Source: Sphingopyxis indica
Lineage (GTDB): Bacteria > Pseudomonadota > Alphaproteobacteria > Sphingomonadales > Sphingomonadaceae
Length of the DNA stretch: 64,000 nucleotides
Reading direction: 5' to 3'
NCBI RefSeq assembly: GCF_900188185.1
Contig: NZ_FZPA01000002.1
Location: forward strand, 248,001-312,000
The position numbers and the translations under genes are program-made. A model generated the notes under the pieces. The model saw only the letters and a list, made by a program, of their open reading frames with translations, did not search any database and was not told where the DNA came from. Numbering within the stretch: the stretch's first letter is position 1; the number at the start of each line of letters is the position of its first letter. This document shows, in pieces, positions 1 to 9,146 of the stretch.

Positions 1-1044
1 CGCATCGGGCATCAGTGTCGCCGCGAGCAGCGGCGGGCCGCCGAGCAGGATCGACAGGCGCATCACGCGCAGATGCGCATCGGCGACGCCGCGGGCAAAG
101 GTCCGGTCGGCGAGCGTTCCGCCCATCACCAGCCCGGCCGCACCGCCGATTGCCATGATGATGCCGAACCACAGCCCGGCTTGCGACACATCCATGCCAT
201 AGGTGCGCGCGAAGAAGGTCGGCACCCATGCGATGACCCCGTACATGACGAGCCCGATCAGCGACATGCCGGCGAACAACGCGCCGAGCGCCGCGCGCTG
301 CTGTTTCAGATGGGCGATAAAACCCGGGGCGGCCCGGTTGCCGGTATCCGCCTGACGCAGCCCGCGCCGCAACGGCTCGCGCACCGTCAGCAGCAGCAGG
401 CAGACGAGGAGGCCCGGCGCGGCGACCCACAGGAAGATCGTCCGCCACGCCGCGACCGGCCCGATCAGCGGCAGATCGACCATCGGTGCAGCAAGCACCG
501 ACTGGACGACAAAGGCGCCGAGGACCATCGCGACGCCCGAGCCGAGCGGCACGCCGATCGAATAGACCGCCATCGCCCGCGCCAGCCGGTCGCGCGGGAA
601 GATGTCGCTGAGCATCGAATAGGCGGCGGGCGACAGCGCTGCCTCGCCCACCCCCACGCCCATACGCGCGGCGAACAGGGCCGCATAGCTGCCCGCGAAG
701 CCGCAGCTCGCGGTCATCGCACTCCACAGCGCGACCCCCACGACGATCAGGTTGCGCCGGTTCCAGCGGTCGGCGATCCACGCGATCGGGAGCCCGAGCA
801 GCGTGTAGAAGAGCGCGAAGGCGAGCCCGATCAGCAGGCTGACCGCCGTATCCGAAATGTCGAGCGCGGCGCGAATCGGCGCGACAAGAAGACTCAGGAT
901 CATCCGGTCGACGAACGACAGCGTATAGGCGAGCAGCAGGACGCCAACGACATACCATCCATAGAGCGGACGGGGCCAACCCGGCGCTTCGCCATCCGTG
1001 CCGGAAACCGGTCCCGCCTGCGATCCGCCGTTCGCGGTTCCCAT
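1..1044 (-). CDS. MFS transporter, Spinster-like (3' end outside window)
   Basis: This is a major facilitator superfamily membrane transporter; the substrate is unknown. The reading frame stays open to base 1, so the C-terminus is missing and about 348 residues are visible. After a short hydrophilic leader there are repeated hydrophobic segments, starting with a YGWYVVGVLLLAYTLSFVDR helix. The inter-helix motif GVGVGEAALSPAAYSMLSDIF followed by PRDRLARAMAVYSIG is typical of Spinster-type MFS proteins common in sphingomonads. In-frame ATGs lie at 1059, 1050 and 1044; GGAGGGG sits 6 bases before 1044, so that start is preferred. It is transcribed divergently from the TonB receptor at 1195. Its promoter overlaps a palindrome at 1114-1131. 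It probably moves the cluster's substrate or product across the inner membrane (inference). Confidence 0.85.
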   Translation of the reverse strand, partial: MGTANGGSQAGPVSGTDGEAPGWPRPLYGWYVVGVLLLAYTLSFVDRMILSLLVAPIRAALDISDTAVSLLIGLAFALFYTLLGLPIAWIADRWNRRNLIVVGVALWSAMTASCGFAGSYAALFAARMGVGVGEAALSPAAYSMLSDIFPRDRLARAMAVYSIGVPLGSGVAMVLGAFVVQSVLAAPMVDLPLIGPVAAWRTIFLWVAAPGLLVCLLLLTVREPLRRGLRQADTGNRAAPGFIAHLKQQRAALGALFAGMSLIGLVMYGVIAWVPTFFARTYGMDVSQAGLWFGIIMAIGGAAGLVMGGTLADRTFARGVADAHLRVMRLSILLGGPPLLAATLMPDA

Positions 1045-1113
1045 CGACATCCCCTCCATCGCCCGGTTGCGCCCGGTCTTGCGTCGCGGGTCGGCCTGCT
1101 ATATAGAAATACT

Positions 1114-1131
1114 TACTTAGCAAACTAAGTA
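1114..1131. promoter_or_regulatory. Operator-like palindrome TACTTAG-CAAA-CTAAGTA
   Basis: Perfect 7-base arms flank a 4-base spacer in the divergent MFS/TonB-receptor promoter region. On the minus strand it covers a -10-like TAGTTT (1122-1127), placed 16 bases from TTGACA (1144-1149). The same TTAG/CTAA half-sites recur before the sulfatase at 9079-9094. A MarR-family protein encoded in the cluster is the likely ligand (inference). Confidence 0.6.
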
Positions 1132-1194
1132 TATAGACGATCCTGTCAAGTATGAACGGGACGCGCGAAAAACATAACAGGTGGGAGAAGCGAG

Positions 1195-3381
1195 ATGGCA
1201 CAAATCGGAAGGACCCGGTCCGCCCTGTTTCTGACCGGAGCGGCGATCGCGGCTACGCCCGTCGCGGCGATCGCGCAGGACGCTGCCGAAGACATGAGCG
1301 GCGACATCATCGTCACCGCGCAGCGGCAGGAACAGCGACTTCAGGATGTCCCGGTGTCGGTCACAGCATTCGGCGCCGATCAGCTGCGCGAAAGCAGCAT
1401 CGAAACCGTGCAGGACATTGCGACGCGGACGCCGGGCCTCGCGATCACCGCGGTCGATCCGATCAACACCAATTTCGCGATGCGCGGTATCGGCAGCGCA
1501 CCGGGAATCAGCCAGAATGCCGGCGGCGATCCGTCGGTCGTCGTCTTCGTCGATGGCGTCTATGCCGGGCGCGGCGGCACCCCCGATCTCGATACGCTCG
1601 ACCTCGAGCGGGTCGAGGTGCTGCGGGGGCCGCAAGGCACGCTGTTCGGCAAGAATGCGATCGGCGGTCTCGTCCAGTTCGTCAGCCGCAAACCTGACGA
1701 CGAGACCAGCTTCTATTTCGACGGGACCTATGGCAACTATAGCCGCGTCGGCATAACCGCGCGGGGCAATCTGCCGCTCAGCGACAAAATCTTTCTGTCG
1801 GCGGGCGTCGCGCACAAGCAGCGCGACGGGTTCGAATATAATGAAACCACCGGCAATGACGTCAACGACCTCAACCTGACGACCGGCCGCCTCGCGCTGC
1901 GCTTCGTGCCGACCGACACGCTCGACATCATCCTGCGCGCCGATGTTTCGCATCAGGACCAGAAAGGCAATCCGCGCCACAATAATTGCGACGCGACCTT
2001 CGACGGCGGCATCCACTGCGTCGGCATCAACCCCGACCCGCGCGTCGTCGATGCCTATATCGACGGGCAGATCAAGCGGACGATCCAGACCTATTCGGCC
2101 GAGGTCAATCTGGACCTGCCGTTCGGCACGCTGACCTCGCTCACCGCGCTGCGCAAGGTGACGTTCGATTTCGTCACGCCCTTTTTCAGCAATCCGGTCA
2201 ATCCGCCCGCGCAGATCGAGTCGACGAGCTTCGGCGACGAGGACGACAGCCAGTTCAGCCAGGAACTGCGCCTGTCGTTCGACGCATGGAACGGGCGGCT
2301 GAAGGGCCAGACCGGCCTCTATTTCCTCAAGGAGAACAACGACCGCGTCGAGGGCCAGATTCAGGATTTCCCGTCCCCCGCCATCTCGGGCACCGGCATC
2401 TATCCGCAATCGGTCAATGCCCGCAGCTTCGCGGTGTTCGGCCAGGTCGATGCGGAGATCGTGCCGTCGCTCACCGCCACGCTTGGTGCGCGCATGACGT
2501 GGGAGCGCAAGAGCGGCCGCTTCGCCGGTTTCAAGGTCGACGATGGCCCGGGCGTTCCGCCGCCGCTCGGTTCCGCCGACGGCTATGACGTGACGAGCAG
2601 CAAGAAGTGGAACGCCTTCACCCCGCGCTTCGCGCTCAACTGGAAGGCGAACGACGACGTGCTGCTCTATGCCTCGGTCGCGCGCGGCTACAAGAGTGGC
2701 GGCTATCAGGGGATTTCGGGCACCGCCGCCGGGGCTTCGACACCCTATGATCCCGAATTCGCCTGGAGCTATGAGGTCGGGGCCAAGACCGACTGGTTCG
2801 ACCGCGCGCTGCGCGTCAATCTCGCGGCATTCCGCACCGATTATTCGGACCTGCAAATCTCGCAGCTGGTCCCGCTATGCTGCGTCGTCGTGACCAATGC
2901 GGCCAAGGCACGGATCAAGGGGTTCGAGATCGAAACGGTCGTGCGTCCGGCAGCTTGGCTCCAGCTCGACGGCAGCTATGCCTATCTCGACGCCAAATTC
3001 ACCGAATATGCGATCCCCGGCCAGGATTATACGGGCAACCGGCTTCCGCGCTCGCCAAAGAACAAGGTCAATGTCGGCGGCCAGATCGAGGCGCCGGTCG
3101 GCGCGCTGGCGGCAAAGCTGCGCGTCGACTACAGCTGGGTGGACGACGCCTATTTCGAGGCGTCGAACATCCCGCAGCAGCTCTGGCCGGCGCATCAGAA
3201 TCTCGATGCCCGGCTGTCGCTCGCGGGTCCCGACGACCAGTGGGAGCTGTCGGTTTGGGGCAAGAATCTGACCGACGAACTGGTGCCGACCTATGTCACC
3301 TATTTCGCGCCCTATCGCCAGATACTGACGCCCTATGCGCCGCCGCGCACCTATGGCGTGACCCTGGCGTTCAAGCTCTGA
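1195..3381 (+). CDS. TonB-dependent receptor
   Basis: This is an outer-membrane, TonB-energised transporter of 728 residues. A signal peptide ends near residue 28 (AATPVAAIAQ). A TonB-box-like DIIVTAQRQEQ follows, then the plug domain (about 45-165, with RGPQGTLFGKNAIGG). The rest is a 22-strand barrel with many aromatic strand ends. The protein ends in GVTLAFKL rather than the usual terminal Phe. GGGAG lies about 10 bases before the ATG. It shares an operon with the DUF3237 gene about 50 bases downstream and diverges from the MFS gene. Sphingomonad receptors of this type take up varied organic substrates as well as iron complexes; with sulfatase and oxygenase neighbours, an organic substrate is more likely (inference). 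Confidence 0.92.
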   Translation: MAQIGRTRSALFLTGAAIAATPVAAIAQDAAEDMSGDIIVTAQRQEQRLQDVPVSVTAFGADQLRESSIETVQDIATRTPGLAITAVDPINTNFAMRGIGSAPGISQNAGGDPSVVVFVDGVYAGRGGTPDLDTLDLERVEVLRGPQGTLFGKNAIGGLVQFVSRKPDDETSFYFDGTYGNYSRVGITARGNLPLSDKIFLSAGVAHKQRDGFEYNETTGNDVNDLNLTTGRLALRFVPTDTLDIILRADVSHQDQKGNPRHNNCDATFDGGIHCVGINPDPRVVDAYIDGQIKRTIQTYSAEVNLDLPFGTLTSLTALRKVTFDFVTPFFSNPVNPPAQIESTSFGDEDDSQFSQELRLSFDAWNGRLKGQTGLYFLKENNDRVEGQIQDFPSPAISGTGIYPQSVNARSFAVFGQVDAEIVPSLTATLGARMTWERKSGRFAGFKVDDGPGVPPPLGSADGYDVTSSKKWNAFTPRFALNWKANDDVLLYASVARGYKSGGYQGISGTAAGASTPYDPEFAWSYEVGAKTDWFDRALRVNLAAFRTDYSDLQISQLVPLCCVVVTNAAKARIKGFEIETVVRPAAWLQLDGSYAYLDAKFTEYAIPGQDYTGNRLPRSPKNKVNVGGQIEAPVGALAAKLRVDYSWVDDAYFEASNIPQQLWPAHQNLDARLSLAGPDDQWELSVWGKNLTDELVPTYVTYFAPYRQILTPYAPPRTYGVTLAFKL

Positions 3382-3430
3382 CCAGCGCACGGCGGCTTCG
3401 CGTCGCCGCGGCCATATCGAAAGGATGACG

Positions 3431-3901
3431 ATGCAGGAACCGGCTTTTCGCTATCTCTGTTCCTACCGCGCCGCTTTCACCGAGCCACAACAAATGGTCG
3501 GGCGCGCGCATTTCGGGCGCCGCATGATCGCCGCGCTGACCGGCGGGGAAGTTGAGGGCGAGCGGTTGCACGGCCGCGTGATGCCGAGCGGCGGCGACTG
3601 GGCGACGATCGACGACAGGGATACGCTGCGGCTCGACGCCCGCATCACGCTCGAAACGCATGACGGCGCGCTGATCTATGTGTCCTATCGCGGTGTCCTG
3701 CGCCCGCTATCGGTCGCGCACAAACATGCGCGCAACGGCGGGCCGCAGACCCCTGAAGAATGCGCCGAGGTCTATTTCCGTACCACGCCGATGTTCGAAA
3801 CCGGAGATGAGCGCTATCTCTGGCTCAATGACATCGTCGCAGTCGGTCTCGGTGCCAGCATCGGCGGCGCGGTGCGTTACGACGTGTTCGAACTGCTGTA
3901 G
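3431..3901 (+). CDS. DUF3237 domain protein
   Basis: This is a small, probably cytoplasmic protein of 156 residues of the DUF3237/UPF0311 family, recognised from AHFGRRMIAALTGGEVEGE, GRVMPSGGDWATI and the VYFRTTPMFETGD...YLWLNDIVAVG end. The family's biochemical role is not established; members often sit beside aromatic or ester catabolic genes. An ATG also lies at 3425, but GAAAGG immediately before it gives correct spacing only for the ATG at 3431. It follows the TonB receptor in the same direction and converges on the MarR gene, so it is probably co-expressed with the receptor. Confidence 0.8.
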   Translation: MQEPAFRYLCSYRAAFTEPQQMVGRAHFGRRMIAALTGGEVEGERLHGRVMPSGGDWATIDDRDTLRLDARITLETHDGALIYVSYRGVLRPLSVAHKHARNGGPQTPEECAEVYFRTTPMFETGDERYLWLNDIVAVGLGASIGGAVRYDVFELL

Positions 3902-3981
3902 GAGCCTCGTTTAGACCGGCGCATCGCCCGCTTATACCAGTTCGCCCCGACGCCGATATCCGGCGGTGGCGACCATCCCCC

Positions 3982-4464
3982 TCAGCAACGACTGGAAAAC
4001 TCTTCCTCCGCCAGATTGGCGACGATGCGGAACAGAAGGCCGCGCAGCCGCTCCACCTCTTCGGGCGACAAACCGCGGGTCGCCGCTGCCTGCACCTCCC
4101 GCGTGACCGGCAGGAGCGTGCCGGCAAGAGCGCGCGCGTGCGGGGTCAGATAAACGAGCGTTTCGCGGCGGTCGCGGCGATTGACGCGGCGATGGATCAG
4201 CCCTTCCTTTTCCAGCCCGCGAAGCGCAACCGCCGTCGTCGCGTCCTGCATCACCAGCCGGCGGCTGAGCTCGTGCTGGCTGACGCCGTCCTCGCGCCAC
4301 AATTGCCGCAGGAAAGGCCAGTGCCCGGCCGACACGCCATGCTCGCGCGTTTTCGCCTCGCGCAACATTGAAAAGGACCGAAAGACCAGGCGAGCGAGAT
4401 AGCCGAGGCTGTCTTCGAAAGCCCAATAGGCGGCAGTGCGATCCGCTTTGCTGCTCGTCGGCAT
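3982..4464 (-). CDS. MarR-family transcriptional regulator (MarR1)
   Basis: This is a 160-residue winged-helix regulator. The DNA-binding core spans about 55-115: GVSQHELSRRLVMQDATTAVALRGLEKEGL supplies the recognition helix, and HRRVNRRDRRETLVYLT the wing with its conserved D-R-R. The flanking helices form the dimerisation region. It is the last gene of the sulfatase-receptor-reductase run, 10 bases after the reductase stop, so the regulator is made with its targets. MarR proteins usually bind small aromatic ligands and release palindromic operators. The TTAG palindromes at 1114-1131 and 9079-9094 are the obvious candidate sites (inference). Confidence 0.88.
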   Translation of the reverse strand: MPTSSKADRTAAYWAFEDSLGYLARLVFRSFSMLREAKTREHGVSAGHWPFLRQLWREDGVSQHELSRRLVMQDATTAVALRGLEKEGLIHRRVNRRDRRETLVYLTPHARALAGTLLPVTREVQAAATRGLSPEEVERLRGLLFRIVANLAEEEFSSRC

Positions 4465-4474
4465 TGTCCGCTTC

Positions 4475-5053
4475 CTACGCCCGCGCGACCTCCATGACCG
4501 ACCGCACCAGATCGGCCAGCAATCCGGCGAGCATGGGATCGGCGAGGCGCCCGCGCGCGTCGAAGGCGCGGTGCGCGTGCGGCACGCTGAGCTGCTCGGG
4601 CACGACGAGCGCCTGCACGGTCGTCAGGATATGGCGGAGCTGCGAAAGCCCCCGGAGACCGCCGAACGGGCTCGACGAAGCCGACACCAGCCCGAAAGCC
4701 TTGCGCCGGAATGCGCCATAGGTCTGTGGCGCCTCTCCACGGCTGGGGCACGACATCCAGTCGATCGCATTTTTGAGCATCGCCGTGACCGAGCCATTAT
4801 GTTCGGGACTGGCGAGGATGACTCCCCCGTGGCTGCGAAACATCGCCTTGAGCGCGAGCGCTTCGGGCACCTCGTCGATCGTCAGCGCCTCGGCGCCGAA
4901 CAGCGGTAGCGGATAATCGGATAGCGATAATCTGGTCGTCCGCAGCCCCAGATCGTTCGCAATGTCGGCGGCGCAGCCGATCAGCCGTTCGTTGAGCGAT
5001 CCGGATCGAATGCCCCCCGCCATCAACAGCAGATCGCCCCGCGCCGCCGCCAT
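4475..5053 (-). CDS. NAD(P)H-dependent FMN reductase
   Basis: This is a flavodoxin-like NAD(P)H:FMN oxidoreductase of 192 residues. The phosphate-binding loop MAGGIRSGSLNERLIG is near the N-terminus. The FMN-binding signature SPEHNGSVTAMLKNAIDW is at about 95-112. It should supply reduced flavin to a two-component monooxygenase; one is encoded at 9147-10421 in the same cluster. A TTG at 5059 would overlap the upstream receptor stop; the ATG at 5053 lies 2 bases after that stop and is preferred. Neither has a strong ribosome site, so translation is probably coupled to the receptor gene. Quinone or azo reductase activity is an alternative within this family. Confidence 0.88.
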   Translation of the reverse strand: MAAARGDLLLMAGGIRSGSLNERLIGCAADIANDLGLRTTRLSLSDYPLPLFGAEALTIDEVPEALALKAMFRSHGGVILASPEHNGSVTAMLKNAIDWMSCPSRGEAPQTYGAFRRKAFGLVSASSSPFGGLRGLSQLRHILTTVQALVVPEQLSVPHAHRAFDARGRLADPMLAGLLADLVRSVMEVARA

Positions 5054-5055
5054 GT

Positions 5056-7299
5056 TCAAAAATCCAGCGAGAGCTGCACCGTCACCATCCGCGGCGCGCC
5101 GACCATCGCCATATGGCTGTTGCCGCCGAACACCGGGGTATTGAAGCCCTGCGTCGTCGTGACCTTGTCGGTCAGGTTACGGCCGACGAGTGCTAGTTCC
5201 CACCGCCCGTCTTCGCGTCCGACCGCCAGCCGCGCGTCGAATTTGGTGAACGCACCCTGCGAGTTGAGCGGGTTCATGTCGGGCTGAAAGAAGGAGCGTG
5301 ACTGGTGGTTCGCCGAAACATGCGCAAGCGCATAGAGGCGATCGGACACCGGATATCTGGCCTCGATGAAACCGCTCGCGGTCCACTCGGGCGCGCGCAC
5401 GAGTCTCTCGCCGGCCAGATTGTTCGTCTGCGGCGTACAGGTCGGCGGAGCGTCATAGAGGCAGGCGCCGCCCGGATAATCCTTATAATGCGCGTCGAGA
5501 TAGCCGAGGCTGCCGCCGATCCGCCAATAATCGCCGAGCCCGATGTCGGTGTCGACCTCCACCCCCTGCGCGATCGCCGAGGCAGCATTGCCGGTGACGA
5601 AGGCGGTGCCATTATATTCGGACACCTGAAGATTGCTGAAATTGGTGCGGAACAGCGCGACGTTCAGATTCCCCTTTCCATCGAGGAAGCGGAATTTTCC
5701 GCCGACCTCCCACGACCGCGCGCGCTCGGAATCATATTGGAAGGTCGCGATGCCGTTCTGGATATTATAGAGCAGCAGGGCGTCGTTGGAGACGAAGCCG
5801 CCGCCCTTGGTCCCCGTCGCATAGCTCAGATAGACATAGGCGTCGGGGCTGAATTCGTAACGCGCGCGCAGCGAATAGTCCCACAGGCTTTCCTTGCGCG
5901 TTTCGGTGAGGTCATAGGGCAGATAGGTCGGCGGAAAGACCCCGTCGTTGAACGAGCGGGCGCGCCCGGTCCGCTTTTCGTGCGAATAGCGCAGGCTGCC
6001 GCTGAGCATGATCTGCTCGCTGACCGGCACCTCGAGCGAGACGAAGGGCGACAGCGATTGCCCCGTCTGGTCGAACTGGCGCGTCGACAGGCCATTGAGC
6101 GGCGCAGGGCTGCCCGCGCTCGCCGCATTGAACAGCGACGCCTGCTGGACGTGCAGGTCGGTGTCGATATAGGTCAGGCCCGCGATGAACGCGCCGCCGT
6201 CGCCTATCGGGCGCTGCGCGCGCACTTCCTGGAACAGCGAACTCGATTCTTCGGTGATGTCCGATTCGAGGAAGGTCAGCGGCCCGTCATAATCCGAATT
6301 CACCCCGCCATCGAGGTCCTGCCACGCGGTCACCGAGGTGAAGGTCCAGTCGCCGACGTCGAGGTTCATCGTCAGCTCGGCCATCGTCGTGTCGGTGTCG
6401 TCATATTCGGGATTCACGGTCCGCGCGGCGCGGCGATAGCTCGGATATTCGGGGACTTCCTCCCCCGAATTGCGCACCGCGTCGCACAGCAGGCAGCCGG
6501 CATCGCCGATATAGTTGAACACCGTCGTGCCGCCGTCGATCCGGTTCGAGCCATGCTCGACCTTGACCAGCGCCTCGAAATTGTCGGTCGGCTCCCACAA
6601 TATCTGGCCGCGCACCGCTTCATAACGCGATCCGTTTTCGTCGCGTCGCGTGATCGTGTTGCTCATCGTGTCGCCGATCGCGCCGACGCGGCCGGTCAGG
6701 CGGACGCTGAGCGTGTCCGATACGGGACCCGATACCGCGCCTTCGAGATTCCAGCCGCCGTGCTCGACCTCACCGCTCGCCCGCGCAAAGCCTTCGAAGT
6801 CGCGCGTCGGGCGGCGGGTGACGACGCTGATCGCGCCGGCGTTCGTATTCTTGCCGAACAGCGCACCCTGCGGCCCGCGCACCACCTCGACGCGCTCGAT
6901 ATCGAGCAGCGGGTTCTGGAAGGCGCGCGAACGGCTGAGATAGACGCCGTCGATGAACAGGCCGACCGATTGTTCGAACGACAGATTGCCCGTTCCGGCG
7001 CCGAGTCCGCGCATGGTGATCGCGAAATTGCCGTTGGTGCGGTCGATCTGGAGGTTGGGGACGCTGTCCTGCACGTCGTCGAACAGCAATATGCCCTGCT
7101 TTTCGATCTGGTCGCCGCCGACCACCGCGACCGAAATCGGCACTTCCTGAAGCGTCTGTTCGCGGCGCGTCGCGGTGACGATGATCGCTTCGGGATCATC
7201 GAGCGTCCGCGCGCCGGCCTTCTCCGCCTCCTGCGCGAGCGCAGGCGTCCCCAGGGCGAGCGCGAGCGCGCTCCCCCACAACAGTCTCGCAATGGTCAT
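5056..7299 (-). CDS. TonB-dependent receptor
   Basis: This is an outer-membrane TonB-dependent transporter of 747 residues. The signal peptide ends near residue 22 (LGTPALAQ). A TonB-box-like AIIVTATRREQTLQEVP precedes the plug, which carries MRGLGAGTGN and VVRGPQGALFGKNTNAGAIS. The barrel closes with MVTVQLSLDF, a terminal Phe typical of outer-membrane proteins. It starts 23 bases after the sulfatase stop behind GGGAGAGGG, so it is the second gene of the sulfatase operon. With the receptor at 1195 it is one of two receptors in this cluster; both may serve the same family of substrates (inference). Confidence 0.92.
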   Translation of the reverse strand: MTIARLLWGSALALALGTPALAQEAEKAGARTLDDPEAIIVTATRREQTLQEVPISVAVVGGDQIEKQGILLFDDVQDSVPNLQIDRTNGNFAITMRGLGAGTGNLSFEQSVGLFIDGVYLSRSRAFQNPLLDIERVEVVRGPQGALFGKNTNAGAISVVTRRPTRDFEGFARASGEVEHGGWNLEGAVSGPVSDTLSVRLTGRVGAIGDTMSNTITRRDENGSRYEAVRGQILWEPTDNFEALVKVEHGSNRIDGGTTVFNYIGDAGCLLCDAVRNSGEEVPEYPSYRRAARTVNPEYDDTDTTMAELTMNLDVGDWTFTSVTAWQDLDGGVNSDYDGPLTFLESDITEESSSLFQEVRAQRPIGDGGAFIAGLTYIDTDLHVQQASLFNAASAGSPAPLNGLSTRQFDQTGQSLSPFVSLEVPVSEQIMLSGSLRYSHEKRTGRARSFNDGVFPPTYLPYDLTETRKESLWDYSLRARYEFSPDAYVYLSYATGTKGGGFVSNDALLLYNIQNGIATFQYDSERARSWEVGGKFRFLDGKGNLNVALFRTNFSNLQVSEYNGTAFVTGNAASAIAQGVEVDTDIGLGDYWRIGGSLGYLDAHYKDYPGGACLYDAPPTCTPQTNNLAGERLVRAPEWTASGFIEARYPVSDRLYALAHVSANHQSRSFFQPDMNPLNSQGAFTKFDARLAVGREDGRWELALVGRNLTDKVTTTQGFNTPVFGGNSHMAMVGAPRMVTVQLSLDF

Positions 7300-7322
7300 T
7301 TCCCTCTCCCCTACTGGATGGA

Positions 7323-9044
7323 TCAGGTCAGCTTCAATGTCCTGTATTGCGAAGCCGGACCCGGATATTCGGCGCCATTATCTTCACCGATTTCGTCTGC
7401 AACGAGCGCATTGGTCTGGGCATTCAGTCGCTCGATCAGCATCTTGTGCGCGTCCGGCCGCCACGCGAGATTGTCGATCTCGTCGGGGTCGGTCGCAGTG
7501 TCGTAGAGTTCGAGGTCGTTATAGGCGACCAAGTCTTCCCAGCGCCGCGGCACATGGTGCTGCGCCGGCGCGAAATAGCGCGCGAACTTGTAGCGCCCGT
7601 CGTGAACGCCGCGATGCAGGCGGCGCAACATCAGGTCGTTTTCGGCGAGCGGCTTCGCCTCGGTCACGCCCGGCGCGACGTCGGGCGCGTTCCAGCCATA
7701 GCGCACGGCATAGTTGAACAATATCCCCGCCGCGTCGCGCCCGGTGCGCACCGTCGGCGTTGCGATCGCCGCCGACAGATCGTGCCCGACGAGCGCCGGA
7801 TGCCGCTCGCGCCGCTCGGCGTCCGAAACCCCCGCCAGCGCCAGGATCGTCGGCACGAGGTCGACCGAACTGCCCAGCGCCTGCGTCGTCCGTCCGCCCG
7901 GCAGGTCGGGATGGACGACGATCAGCGGCACGCCGACATCCTCCTTGTAGATCGTCCCGCCCTTTTGCCGCATCCCGTGCGCGCCCGCGCGCTCGCCGTG
8001 ATCGGACGTGAAGAGGATGATCGTATTGTCGAGCTCGCCCGACGCCGCGAGCGCGTCGAGCACCGTCTTCATATGGCGGTCGGCGTCGCGGACGCAGTTC
8101 AGATAATAGTTGAGGTTGCGGCGCCACACCGCCTCGTCGCCGTGCGGCATCTTGCCGTAAAAGGCATATTCGCTCGCGTTGATCGCGGCGTGCGCGCGCG
8201 GCTTGCGCGACAGATCGTCGGCGTAGAAGCTGCGCGGCAGATCGAAACCCCAGTCGCGGTCGTAAACCGGGTCGCCGGGCGCAGGCAGCAGCGGCGCGAC
8301 GAGGTTGGGGCGCATCCGCGTCGCTTCGCCCTCGCCCGTCGCATCATAGAACATGATGTCGTGCGGATTGACGAAATTGACCGCCATGAACCACGGCGCA
8401 TCCTCGCCGTCGTTGGCATAGGCGCGAAGCTGGCCGACCGCTTCGGCAGCGGTCACGCCGTCGTTGATGAAGCCCTCCCACGTCAGCCCGACGCGCTCGC
8501 CGTCGAAATTATACTGGCCGAAACCGAAGGGTTCGAGAACGTCGACCGTATTGGGAAAGATGCCCCCGGCGACCCCGCGGAAGTTCAGCCCCTTGTTGAT
8601 GTTCGAAAGATGCCATTTGCCCTTGTAGGTCGTGCGATAGCCCGCCTGCCGCAGCATCGTGCCGATCGTCGGGATGGCGGGACTGAGTTCGGGATAGGGC
8701 GGCGAATTGGGGTTGGCATAGACGCCGGTATGCTGGGTGTGCAACCCCGTGTAGATGCTCGATCGCGACGGCCCGCAAGGCGTCGTGTTCACATGGAAAC
8801 GATCGAACGACAGGCCCCGTTCGCGCAGCCAGTCGTGCGCTGGAAGCGGCAGCGACGCGGGAATGTCGGCGAGTGCGCGCTCCTGGTCGTTGACGATCAG
8901 CAGGATATTCGGCCGCCCTCGCCGCCTCCGCGGCTTTGCCGGCGCCGGTACGGCGGCCTCGGCAGACGCGGCCGGCGCCGCGACGATGGCGGCCGAACCC
9001 CCGGCGAGCAAGGTCCGCCGGTCCATTTCCATTCTCTCCCGCAT
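7323..9044 (-). CDS. Sulfatase, Tat-exported, Cys-type
   Basis: This is a formylglycine-dependent sulfatase of the alkaline phosphatase superfamily, 573 residues. The leader contains MDRRTLLAGGSAAIVAAP, a twin-arginine signal, so it probably acts in the periplasm. The metal site starts PNILLIVNDQ. The maturation motif CGPSR followed by SSIYTG fits the C-x-P-x-R rule. GKWHLSNIN and LFTSDHGERAGAHGM are further active-site blocks. An ATG at 9044 has GGGAGG 7 bases upstream; 9026 is an alternative and a TTG at 9059 is less likely. It heads the operon with a TonB receptor, FMN reductase and MarR. Its substrate (aryl sulfate, choline sulfate or sulfated glycan) cannot be told from sequence. No formylglycine-generating enzyme gene is in the window. 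Confidence 0.9.
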   Translation of the reverse strand: MRERMEMDRRTLLAGGSAAIVAAPAASAEAAVPAPAKPRRRRGRPNILLIVNDQERALADIPASLPLPAHDWLRERGLSFDRFHVNTTPCGPSRSSIYTGLHTQHTGVYANPNSPPYPELSPAIPTIGTMLRQAGYRTTYKGKWHLSNINKGLNFRGVAGGIFPNTVDVLEPFGFGQYNFDGERVGLTWEGFINDGVTAAEAVGQLRAYANDGEDAPWFMAVNFVNPHDIMFYDATGEGEATRMRPNLVAPLLPAPGDPVYDRDWGFDLPRSFYADDLSRKPRAHAAINASEYAFYGKMPHGDEAVWRRNLNYYLNCVRDADRHMKTVLDALAASGELDNTIILFTSDHGERAGAHGMRQKGGTIYKEDVGVPLIVVHPDLPGGRTTQALGSSVDLVPTILALAGVSDAERRERHPALVGHDLSAAIATPTVRTGRDAAGILFNYAVRYGWNAPDVAPGVTEAKPLAENDLMLRRLHRGVHDGRYKFARYFAPAQHHVPRRWEDLVAYNDLELYDTATDPDEIDNLAWRPDAHKMLIERLNAQTNALVADEIGEDNGAEYPGPASQYRTLKLT

Positions 9045-9078
9045 CTTCGCGCCTCCCAAAAGCCGGACCGATGCATCT

Positions 9079-9094
9079 TCTTAGTATACTAAGA
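9079..9094. promoter_or_regulatory. Operator-like perfect palindrome TCTTAGTATACTAAGA
   Basis: This 16-base perfect palindrome is in the sulfatase promoter. It overlaps the -10 region (TTATCT/TATCTT at 9091-9097) of a minus-strand promoter whose TTGACA is at 9115-9120. The half-site TTAG/CTAA matches the palindrome at 1114-1131, with a shorter spacer. It is a probable MarR operator repressing the sulfatase operon. Confidence 0.6.
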
Positions 9095-9120
9095 TAATGC
9101 TCGCATCTATTTTTTGTCAA
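9091..9120 (-). promoter_or_regulatory. Promoter of the sulfatase operon
   Basis: On the minus strand, TTGACA (9120-9115) is followed 17-18 bases later by TTATCT/TATCTT. The -35 lies inside CAAG-CAT-CTTG (9118-9128), a partial palindrome like the one before the oxygenase gene. Confidence 0.5.
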
Positions 9121-9146
9121 GCATCTTGCGTATTATTTCGCCGCGA

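Noticed and set aside
5305..7506. Long open frame on the plus strand (733 codons) opposite the TonB receptor and part of the sulfatase
   Set aside because: It is antisense to two genes with clear motifs; its translation is Arg/Asp-rich with no domain, as expected of a GC-rich shadow frame.
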